Assembly: GCF_021596505.1 (NCBI RefSeq)
Contig: NZ_PJIZ01000014.1
Span: 30,473-94,472, forward strand
Direction: 5' to 3'
Length of the DNA: 64,000 nt
Source: Nostoc sp. CMAA1605
GTDB lineage: Bacteria; Cyanobacteriota; Cyanobacteriia; Cyanobacteriales; Nostocaceae
Shown: one piece after another, positions 1 to 8,052 of the stretch
Position numbering within the stretch: the first letter of the stretch is position 1
Layout: the number at the start of each line of letters is the position of its first letter
Program-made: the position numbers and the translations under genes
The notes under the pieces: generated by a model
The model's database searches: none
The model's input: the letters and a program-made list of their open reading frames with translations, nothing else
Told to the model about the DNA's origin: nothing

Positions 1-3000
1 TTTCAGGTTGAACCACTATTTTTTTAGTATGACTAATAGCTGGTATACCATCCATTAACTCAGCAATATTAGACCAAGAATCTGGTACTCCTTCATTTTG
101 TTTTCTCTGAATTTTGGATGGTGATTTATGGTCAATATCTATAAGATTATTTGTATTTTGTGATTTGTTGTCAACCAAGTTAGATGTCATTAATCCAGAT
201 GGATGAGATAGTGGTGAGAGGATTGAGATATTTTCGATAGCTTGCGGTAACTCAGGAATTATCGTATTTTTCGCTTGAATAATCTTTGTCGCATAATTCT
301 TGTTTACAGATTTAATATTATTCGTTTCAGGTGTTGATTTAGTTGTACTGGATGTAGTTAATTCTGAGTGGGATGATATTTCTGAAATATCAACTGATAG
401 CTGATTTTCTCGTTGTGCTTGGATAACTGTGTTTTCAGTCGCCGAATGTGTTGGTGTTGATGTGATTTCTGGGGAATTGGAAATTGATGAATTATTTTCC
501 AGTTGTGGCTGAATAACTGTGGTTTCAGGTGTTGAGTTAGTTGTACTGGATGTACTTACCTCTGAGTGGGATAATGCTTCTGAATTATCAACTGATGACT
601 GATTTTCTCGTTGTGGTTGAATAAATGTGCTTTCAGTCGCAGAATGTGTTGGTGTTGATGTGACTTCTGGGGAACTGGAAACTGATGAATTATTTTCCAG
701 TTGTGGTTGAATAATTGTGGTTTCAGTCGCCGAATGTATTGGTGTTGATGTGATTTCTGGGGAACTGGAGACTGATGAATAGTTTTCCAGTTGTGGCTGA
801 ATAAGTGTGGTTTCAGGTGTTGAGTTGGTTGTGTTTGATGTAGTTACTTCTGAATGAGATGATGCTACTAAATTATCAACTGATGGCTGATTTTCTCGTT
901 GTGGTTGGATAACTGTGCTTTCAGTCGCAGAATGTGTTGGTGTAGATGTGATTTCTGGGGAACTGGAAATTGATGAATGATTTTCCAGTTGTGGTTGAAT
1001 AATTGTGGTTTCAGGTGTTGAGTCTGTTGTATTGGATGTAGTTACTTCTGAATGAGATAATGCTGCTAAATTATCAACTGATGGCTGATTTTCTCGTTGT
1101 GGTTGGATAACTGTGCTTTCAGTCGCAGAATGTGTTGGTGTTGATGTGATTTTTGAGGAAATGAAAATTGATGAATGGTTTTCCAGTTGTGGTTGAATAA
1201 TTGTGGTTTCAGGTGTTGAGTCTGTTGTATTGGATGTAATTACTTCTGAATGAGATAATGCTGCTGAATTGTCAACTGATAGCTGATTTTCTCGTTGTGG
1301 TTGGATAACTGTGCTTTCAGTCGCAGAATGTGTTGGTGTTGATGTGATTTTTGAGGAATTGAAAACTGATGAATTATTTTCCAGCTTTGGCTGAATAACC
1401 GTGGTTTCAGGTGAGTTTGATAATGTTTCTGAATTATCAACTGATAGCTGATTTTCTCGTTGTGCTTGGATAACTGTGCTTTCAGTCGCAGAATGTGTTG
1501 GTGTAGATGTGATTTTTGAGGAACTGGAAATTGATGAATTATTTTCCAGTTGTGGTTGAATAAATGTGGTTTCAGGTGTTGAGTTGGTTGTGTTTGATGT
1601 AGTTACTTCTGAGTTTGATAATGTTTCTGATTGTGGTTGGATAATTGTGCTTTCAGTCGCCGAATGTGTTGGTGTAGATGTGATTTTTGAGGAACTGGAA
1701 ATTGATGAATTATTTTCCAGTTGTGGTTGAATAAATGTGGTTTCAGGTGTTGAGTTGGTTGTGTTTGATGTAGTTACTTCTGAGTTTGATAATGTTTCTG
1801 ATTGTGGTTGGATAATTGTGCTTTCAGTCGCCGAATGTGTTGGTATTGATGTGATTCCTGGGGAATTGGAAACTGATGAATGGTTTTCCAGTTGTGGTTG
1901 GATAACTGTGCTTTCAGTCGCAGAATGTGTTGGTGTAGATGTGATTTCTGGGGAATTAGAAACTGATGAATGATTTTCCAGTTGTGGTTGAATAACTGTG
2001 GTTTCAGGTGTTGAGTTAGTTGTGTTTGATGTAGTTACTTCTGAGTTTGATAATGTTTCTGAATTATCAACTGATGGCTGATTTTCTCGTTGTGGTTGGA
2101 TAACTGTGCTTTCAGTCGCAGAATGTGTTGGTGTTGATGTGATTTTTGGGGAACTGGAAACTGATGAATTATTTTCCAGTTGTGGTTGAATAATTGTGGT
2201 TTCAGGTGTTGAGTCTGTTGTATTGGATGTAGTTACTTCTGAATGAGATAATGCTGCTAAATTATCAACTGATGGCTGATTTTCTCGTTGTGGTTGGATA
2301 ACTGTGCTTTCAGTCGCAGAATGTGTTGGTGTTGATGTGATTTTTGAGGAAATGAAAATTGATGAATGGTTTTCCAGTTGTGGTTGAATAATTGTGGTTT
2401 CAGGTGTTGAGTCTGTTGTATTGGATGTAATTACTTCTGGCTGCGATAATGCTGCTGAATTGTCAACTGATAGCTGATTTTCTCGTTGTGGTTGGATAAC
2501 TGTACTTTCAGTCGCAGAATGTGTTGGTGTTGATGTGATTTCTGGGGAATTGAAAACTGATGAATTATTTTCCAGCTTTGGCTGAATAACCGTGGTTTCA
2601 GGTGAGTTTGATAATGTTTCTGAATTATCAACTGATAGCTGATTTTCTCGTTGTGCTTGGATAACTGTGCTTTCAGTCGCAGAATGTATTGGTGTAGATG
2701 TGATTTCTGAGGAACTGGAAATTGATGAATTATTTTCCAGTTGTGGTTGAATAAATGTGGTTTCAGGTGTTGAGTTGGTTGTGTTTGATGTAGTTACTTC
2801 TGAGTTTGATAATGTTTCTGATTGTGGTTGGATAATTGTGCTTTCAGTCGCCGAATGTGTTGGTATTGATGTGATTCCTGGGGAATTGGAAACTGATGAA
2901 TGGTTTTCCAGTTGTGCTTGGATAACTGTGCGTTCAGTCGCAGAATGTGTTGGTGTTGATGTGATTTCTGGGGAATTGGAAACTGATGAATTATTTTCTC

Positions 3001-6000
3001 GTTGTGGTTGAATAACTGTGGTTTCAGGTATTGATTCAGTTGTATTGGATGTAGTTACTTCTGAATGCGATAATGCTTCTGAATTATCACCCGATGGATG
3101 ATGTTCCAATTGTGGCTGAATAACTGTATTTTCAGGTATTGAGTCAGTTGTATTGGATGTAATTATTTCTGAATGCGATAATACTTCTGAATTATCACCC
3201 GATGAATGATGTTCCAATTGTGGCTGAATAATTGTGATTTCTGGTGAATTGGAAATTGATGGATGATTTTCTCGTTGTGGTTGAATAACTGTGGTTTCAG
3301 GTATTGATTCAGTTGTATTGGATGTAATTACTTCTGAGTGTGATAATACTTCTGAATTATCACCCGATGAATGATGTTCCTGTTGTGGCTGAATAATTGT
3401 GGTTTCAGGTGTTGAGTCAGTTGTATTGGATGTAATTATTTCTGAATGCGATAATGCTGCTGAATTATCACTCGATGAATGATGTTCCAGTTGTGCTTGA
3501 ATAACTGTATTTTCAGGTATTGATTCAGTTGTATTGGATGTAATTACTTCTGAATGCGATAATAATGCTGAATTATCACTCGATGAATTATTTTCTCGTT
3601 GTGGCTGAATAATTGTGGTTTCAGGTGCAGAATGTGTTGGTGTTGTTGATGTGATTTCTGGTGAATTAGAAACTGATGGATGATTTTCTCGTTGTGGCTG
3701 AATAACTGTATTTTCAGGCGCAGCATTTTTTGGTGTCGTTGATGTGATTTCTGTTGAGATGGAAATTGATGGATGATTTTCTCGTTGTGCTTGAATAACT
3801 GTATTTTCAGGTATTGAGTCAGTTATATTTGATGTAATTACTTCTGAGTGTGATAATGCTGCTGAATGATCATCCGATGAACGGTGTTCCAGTTGTGGCT
3901 GAATTAATGGGGTTTCAGGTTCAGAATGTGTTGGTGTTGTTGATGTGATTTCTGGTGAATTGGAAACTGATAGCTGATTTTCTCGTTGTGGTTGAACAAC
4001 TGTAGTTTCAGGTGTTGAGTCAGTTGTATTGGATGTAATTACTTCTGAGTGCGATAATACTTCTGAATTATCACCCGATGAATGATTTGCTCGTTGTGGT
4101 TGAACAATTGTAGTTTCAGGTATTGAGTCAGTTTTATTGGATGTAATTACTTCTGAATGCGATAATACTTCTGAAGTATCACCCGACGAATGATTTTCTC
4201 GTTGTGACTGAACAACTGTGTTTTCAGGTGCAGAAATTGTTGATGTTGTTGATGTGATTTCTGGTGAATTGGAAGCTGATAGCTGATTTTCTCGTTGTGG
4301 TTGAATAACTGTAGTTTCAGGTATTGATTCAGTTGTATTGGATGTAATTACTTCTGAATGCGATAATACCTCTGAATTATCACCCGATGAATGGTGTTCC
4401 AGTTGTGGCTGAACAACTGTGTTTTCAGGCGCAGAATGTGTTGGTGTTGTTGATGTGATTTCTGGTAAATTGGAAACTGATGAATGATTTTCTCGTTGTG
4501 GTTGAATTAATGTCTTTTCAGGTATTGATTCAGTTGTATTGGATGTAATTATTTCTGAATGCGATAATACTTCTGAATTATCACCCGATGAATGATTTTC
4601 TCGTTGTGGCTGAATAATTGTGATTTCTGGTGAATTGGAAACTGATAGCTGATTTTCTCGTTGTGGCTGAATAATTGTGGTTTCAGGTGCAGAAATTGTT
4701 GGTGTTGTTGATGTGATTTCTGGTGAATTGGAAATTGATAGATGATTTTCTCGTTGTGGTTGAACAACTGTAGTTTCAGGTATTGAGTCAGTTGTATTGG
4801 ATGTAATTATTTCTGAATGCGATAATGCTGCTGAATTATCACCCGATGAATGATGTTCCAGTTGTGGCTGAATAATTGTGGTTTCAGGTGCAGAAATTGT
4901 TGGTGTTGTTGATGTGATTTCTGGTGAATTGGAAATTGATAGATGATTTTCTCGTTGTGGTTGAATAATTGTGTTTTCAGGTTTTGAGTTAGTGGTATTT
5001 GATGTGATTATTTCTGAGTGTGATAATACTGCTGAATTATCACTCGATGAATGATTTTCTCGTCGTGGTTGAATAACTGCAGTTTCAGGTATTGAGTCAG
5101 TTGTATTAGATGTAATTATTTCTGAATGCGATAATGCTGCTGAATTATCACCCGATGAATGATTTTCTCGTTGTGGCTGAATAATTGTGGTTTCAGGTGC
5201 AGAAATTGTTGGTGTTGTTGATGTGATTTCTGGTGAATTGTAAACTGATAGCTGATTTTCTCGTTGTGGTTGAACAACTGTAGTTTCAGGTATTGAGTCA
5301 GTTGTATTGGATGTAATTATTTCTGAATGCGATAATGCTGCTGAATTATCACCCGATGAATGATTTTCTCGTTGTGGCTGAATAATTGTGGTTTCAGGTG
5401 CAGAATGTGTTGGTGTTGTTGATGTGATTTCTGGTGAATTGGAAACTGATGGATGATTTTTTCGTTGTGTTTGAACAAACGTAGTTTCAGTTGTGGAGTT
5501 AGTGGTATTGGGTGTAATTATTGCCGACTGTGATAATGCTTCCGAATTATCACCCGATGGATGATTCTCCCTTTGTGGATTAATAACTGTGGTTTCAGGT
5601 GTTGAGTTAGTAGTATTTGATGCTATTAGTTCTGACTGTGATATTTTTTCGGAACTCTCAACTGATGAATTGTTTTCTCGTTGTGGCTGAATAATTGTGT
5701 TTTTAGGTGCAGAATGTGTTGGTGTTGTTGATGTGATTTCTGGTGAGATGGAAACTGATGGCTGATGTTCTAATTGTGGTTGAATTAATGTAGTTTCAGG
5801 TGTTGAGTTAGTGGTATTTGATGTGATTACTTCTGACTGTGATAATGCGGCTGAATTATCAATTGATGAATGATTTTCCCATTGTGGTTGAATAACTGTA
5901 GTTTTAGGTATTGAGTCAGTTGTATTGGATATAATTATTTCTGAGTGCGATAATGCTTCTGAATTGTCACCCGATGAATGATGTTCTAGTTGTGGCTGAA

Positions 6001-7363
6001 TTAATGTGGTTTCCGTTGCAGAATTTGTTGGTGTTGTTGATGTGATTGCTGGTGATATGGAAACTGATGGCTGATATTCTAGTTGTGGTTGAATTAATGT
6101 AGTTTCAGGTGTTGAGTTAGTGGTATTTGATGTGATTACTTCTGACTGTGATAATGCGGCTGAATTATCACTCGATGAATGATTTTCCCATTGTGGTTGA
6201 ATAACTGTAGTTTTAGGTATTGAGTCAGTTGTATTGGATATAATTATTTCTGAGTGCGATAATGCTTCTGAATTGTCACCCGATGAATGATGTTCTAGTT
6301 GTGGCTGAATTAATGTGGTTTCCGTTGCAGAATTTGTTGGTGTTGTTGATGTGATTTCCGTTGCAGAATTTGTTGGTGTCGTTGAAGTGATTTCTGGTGA
6401 ACTGGAAATTGATTTTTGATTTTCTCTTTGTGCTTGAATAACCGTGTTTTTAGGTGTTGAGTTAGTTGTATTGGATGAAATTATTTCTGATTGCGATAAT
6501 ACTGCTGAATTATCACCTGATAAATGATGTTCCTGTTGTGGATGAACAACTGTGTTTTCAGATACAAAATTTGTTGATGTTGTTGATGTGATTTCTGATG
6601 AACCAAAAACTGATGGCTGATTTTGTAGTTGTGGTTGAATAACTGTGTTTTTAGGTGTTGAGTTAGTTGTATTGGATGAAATTATTTCTGATTGCGATAA
6701 TACTGCTGAATTATAACCTAATAAATGATGTTCCTGTTGTGGCTGAACAACTGTGTTTTTAGGTGCAAAATTTGCTGATGTCGTTGGTGTAATTGCTGCG
6801 GAATTGGAGACTGATGGCTGATTTTCTCTTTGTGGTTGAACAATCGTAGTTTCAGGTGTTAAGTTAGTGATATTTGATGTGATTATTTCATCGGGCGATA
6901 ATGTTTCTGAATTATTAATTGATGAATAATTCTCTAGTTGTGGTTGAATGGCTTTGTGTTCAGTTGCAGAGGTTATTGGTGTTGTTGATGTAATTTCTGG
7001 TGAATGGGAAATGGGTTGATAATTTTCTAATTGTGCTTGAATAAATAACTTATCTGGATAATTATTACTGATAAATTTATTGTTATCAGGAAATCTTTGT
7101 AAATTTAAATTTGTTTTTTTAAAATTCGCTGGCTGAGATTCAGATGAAAATTGTGTGGTGCTTAAATTATTAGAAGATATATCATCTGTCAGTTCAAAAT
7201 CAGAAAAGATTAAATTATCAAAACTTGATAGAGATTGATAACCTAAAGGCGACAAAAATTTAGGACTGATTAATTTTTGTCCCAAGGGTTTGTGAGGAAG
7301 TAATGGTTTTTTAATTCCTAGTTCTGGGTAATCACCAAAATTAGCTGCTAACTTATCTGTCAT
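1..7363 (-). CDS. Giant repetitive Ser/Thr/Pro/Asn/Gln-rich protein, C-terminus beyond window (>=2,454 codons)
   Basis: Frame with ATG at 7361-7363 (MTDKLAANFGDYPELGIKKPLLPHKPLGQKLISPKFLSPLGYQSL...). Spot-translated at both ends with no stop seen; absent from the ORF track, consistent with an ORF open at the window edge. Repeats of the type ETTVIQPQxENxxSxSNSPEITSTTPTxSAP / ETTVVQPQRENxxSGDNSAALSHSEIITSNTTDSIP span about 350-6950. Unique N-terminal and C-proximal segments flank them. Confidence 0.8.
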   Translation of the reverse strand, partial: MTDKLAANFGDYPELGIKKPLLPHKPLGQKLISPKFLSPLGYQSLSSFDNLIFSDFELTDDISSNNLSTTQFSSESQPANFKKTNLNLQRFPDNNKFISNNYPDKLFIQAQLENYQPISHSPEITSTTPITSATEHKAIQPQLENYSSINNSETLSPDEIITSNITNLTPETTIVQPQRENQPSVSNSAAITPTTSANFAPKNTVVQPQQEHHLLGYNSAVLSQSEIISSNTTNSTPKNTVIQPQLQNQPSVFGSSEITSTTSTNFVSENTVVHPQQEHHLSGDNSAVLSQSEIISSNTTNSTPKNTVIQAQRENQKSISSSPEITSTTPTNSATEITSTTPTNSATETTLIQPQLEHHSSGDNSEALSHSEIIISNTTDSIPKTTVIQPQWENHSSSDNSAALSQSEVITSNTTNSTPETTLIQPQLEYQPSVSISPAITSTTPTNSATETTLIQPQLEHHSSGDNSEALSHSEIIISNTTDSIPKTTVIQPQWENHSSIDNSAALSQSEVITSNTTNSTPETTLIQPQLEHQPSVSISPEITSTTPTHSAPKNTIIQPQRENNSSVESSEKISQSELIASNTTNSTPETTVINPQRENHPSGDNSEALSQSAIITPNTTNSTTETTFVQTQRKNHPSVSNSPEITSTTPTHSAPETTIIQPQRENHSSGDNSAALSHSEIITSNTTDSIPETTVVQPQRENQLSVYNSPEITSTTPTISAPETTIIQPQRENHSSGDNSAALSHSEIITSNTTDSIPETAVIQPRRENHSSSDNSAVLSHSEIITSNTTNSKPENTIIQPQRENHLSISNSPEITSTTPTISAPETTIIQPQLEHHSSGDNSAALSHSEIITSNTTDSIPETTVVQPQRENHLSISNSPEITSTTPTISAPETTIIQPQRENQLSVSNSPEITIIQPQRENHSSGDNSEVLSHSEIITSNTTESIPEKTLIQPQRENHSSVSNLPEITSTTPTHSAPENTVVQPQLEHHSSGDNSEVLSHSEVITSNTTESIPETTVIQPQRENQLSASNSPEITSTTSTISAPENTVVQSQRENHSSGDTSEVLSHSEVITSNKTDSIPETTIVQPQRANHSSGDNSEVLSHSEVITSNTTDSTPETTVVQPQRENQLSVSNSPEITSTTPTHSEPETPLIQPQLEHRSSDDHSAALSHSEVITSNITDSIPENTVIQAQRENHPSISISTEITSTTPKNAAPENTVIQPQRENHPSVSNSPEITSTTPTHSAPETTIIQPQRENNSSSDNSALLSHSEVITSNTTESIPENTVIQAQLEHHSSSDNSAALSHSEIITSNTTDSTPETTIIQPQQEHHSSGDNSEVLSHSEVITSNTTESIPETTVIQPQRENHPSISNSPEITIIQPQLEHHSSGDNSEVLSHSEIITSNTTDSIPENTVIQPQLEHHPSGDNSEALSHSEVTTSNTTESIPETTVIQPQRENNSSVSNSPEITSTPTHSATERTVIQAQLENHSSVSNSPGITSIPTHSATESTIIQPQSETLSNSEVTTSNTTNSTPETTFIQPQLENNSSISSSSEITSTPIHSATESTVIQAQRENQLSVDNSETLSNSPETTVIQPKLENNSSVFNSPEITSTPTHSATESTVIQPQRENQLSVDNSAALSQPEVITSNTTDSTPETTIIQPQLENHSSIFISSKITSTPTHSATESTVIQPQRENQPSVDNLAALSHSEVTTSNTTDSTPETTIIQPQLENNSSVSSSPKITSTPTHSATESTVIQPQRENQPSVDNSETLSNSEVTTSNTTNSTPETTVIQPQLENHSSVSNSPEITSTPTHSATESTVIQPQLENHSSVSNSPGITSIPTHSATESTIIQPQSETLSNSEVTTSNTTNSTPETTFIQPQLENNSSISSSSKITSTPTHSATESTIIQPQSETLSNSEVTTSNTTNSTPETTFIQPQLENNSSISSSSKITSTPTHSATESTVIQAQRENQLSVDNSETLSNSPETTVIQPKLENNSSVFNSSKITSTPTHSATESTVIQPQRENQLSVDNSAALSHSEVITSNTTDSTPETTIIQPQLENHSSIFISSKITSTPTHSATESTVIQPQRENQPSVDNLAALSHSEVTTSNTTDSTPETTIIQPQLENHSSISSSPEITSTPTHSATESTVIQPQRENQPSVDNLVASSHSEVTTSNTTNSTPETTLIQPQLENYSSVSSSPEITSTPIHSATETTIIQPQLENNSSVSSSPEVTSTPTHSATESTFIQPQRENQSSVDNSEALSHSEVSTSSTTNSTPETTVIQPQLENNSSISNSPEITSTPTHSATENTVIQAQRENQLSVDISEISSHSELTTSSTTKSTPETNNIKSVNKNYATKIIQAKNTIIPELPQAIENISILSPLSHPSGLMTSNLVDNKSQNTNNLIDIDHKSPSKIQRKQNEGVPDSWSNIAELMDGIPAISHTKKIVVQPE
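350..6950. repeat. Coding tandem repeat array, ~201 bp (67 aa) higher-order unit made of two alternating modules, plus ~1.2 kb internal segmental duplication
   Basis: gattttctcgttgtggctgaataattgtggtttcaggtgcagaa recurs at 5161 and 5362 (201 bp apart). Segment from 1021 recurs at 2212, and 1568 at 2759 (offset 1191 bp). Confidence 0.9.
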
Positions 7364-7374
7364 AAATCATTAAT

Positions 7375-7890
7375 CTAATTACTAGAAAAGTATCCAGCAC
7401 TATCTCTGCCTGATAAAATGGATGCACCACCTGCTCTAGTTTTATCAACTTTTAAGCCTTCATAGGTTAAGGTCAATTCTTCAATAGCTACTGTGTTGGA
7501 TTCTGCACTGAAGCTGGGTGCTTTCCATCCAACAGGAACAGCACCAATCAGAGTCCAACATTGCATGATTTCTCCAGCTTGGTTAAATAATAAAATATTG
7601 ACGTTACGACGTTGTTTAGCATTAGCACCAACACTACTCAAAATTTGACTCATCCAAGTCCAAAATGTTAAATCATTAGTAATTCCTCGCTTCAGTGTGA
7701 CATCAGAAAACTCTGCTGGGTTCAACAGCACTCTTTGTTGATCATTTACACCACCTTCGGAGAATTTTTCTGTTTTGACTGTCACACCTAATCCTTGACA
7801 TTCGGTAAAGCAAGCAGTGATGCTGCTTTCCATTTCTACATAAAATCTATTAGTGGTTACATAATTTAATTCACGAGCAGTATTAGTCAT
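7375..7890 (-). CDS. Phage tail tube-like protein (T4 gp19 family / conserved phage tail region), CIS inner tube candidate
   Basis: 171 aa: NRFYVEMESSITACFTECQGLGVTVKTEKFSEGGVNDQQRVLLNPAEFSDVTLKRGITND...FWTWMSQ...RNVNILLFNQAGEIMQCWTLIGAVPVGWKAPSFSAESNTVAIEELTLTYEGLKV. This is the typical gp19-type tail tube pattern. Confidence 0.85.
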   Translation of the reverse strand: MTNTARELNYVTTNRFYVEMESSITACFTECQGLGVTVKTEKFSEGGVNDQQRVLLNPAEFSDVTLKRGITNDLTFWTWMSQILSSVGANAKQRRNVNILLFNQAGEIMQCWTLIGAVPVGWKAPSFSAESNTVAIEELTLTYEGLKVDKTRAGGASILSGRDSAGYFSSN

Positions 7891-7904
7891 TATTTACCTC
7901 TTAA

Positions 7905-8051
7905 TTAATTTCTATTGCGCTCTTTTTTGAGACGTAATTCTTCTAGCATTAACTCATAAATCCTATCGCCAAGCGTTTCTAATAATTGCCGATCGCCTAA
8001 AATTTTACCTGCTAGTTTTGCTAGTAATATCTGTTTTTCTGTATCTTTCAT
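7905..8051 (-). CDS. Small protein (48 aa) between tail tube and pseudokinase genes
   Basis: Reverse strand MKDTEKQILLAKLAGKILGDRQLLETLGDRIYELMLEELRLKKERNRN*, tightly spaced and co-directional; too short for the ORF track. Confidence 0.6.
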   Translation of the reverse strand: MKDTEKQILLAKLAGKILGDRQLLETLGDRIYELMLEELRLKKERNRN

Positions 8052-8052
8052 A

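Noticed and set aside
1240-4767. Track ORFs 1240-1440, 1737-1973, 2431-2631, 2757-3011, 3544-3726, 4549-4767.
   Set aside because: They are alternative-frame or antisense by-products of the giant repeat ORF.
350-6950. Could look like a CRISPR array or non-coding satellite because of regular repeats.
   Set aside because: Spacings are multiples of 3, a minus-strand frame appears open throughout, and there are no fixed repeats separated by unique spacers.
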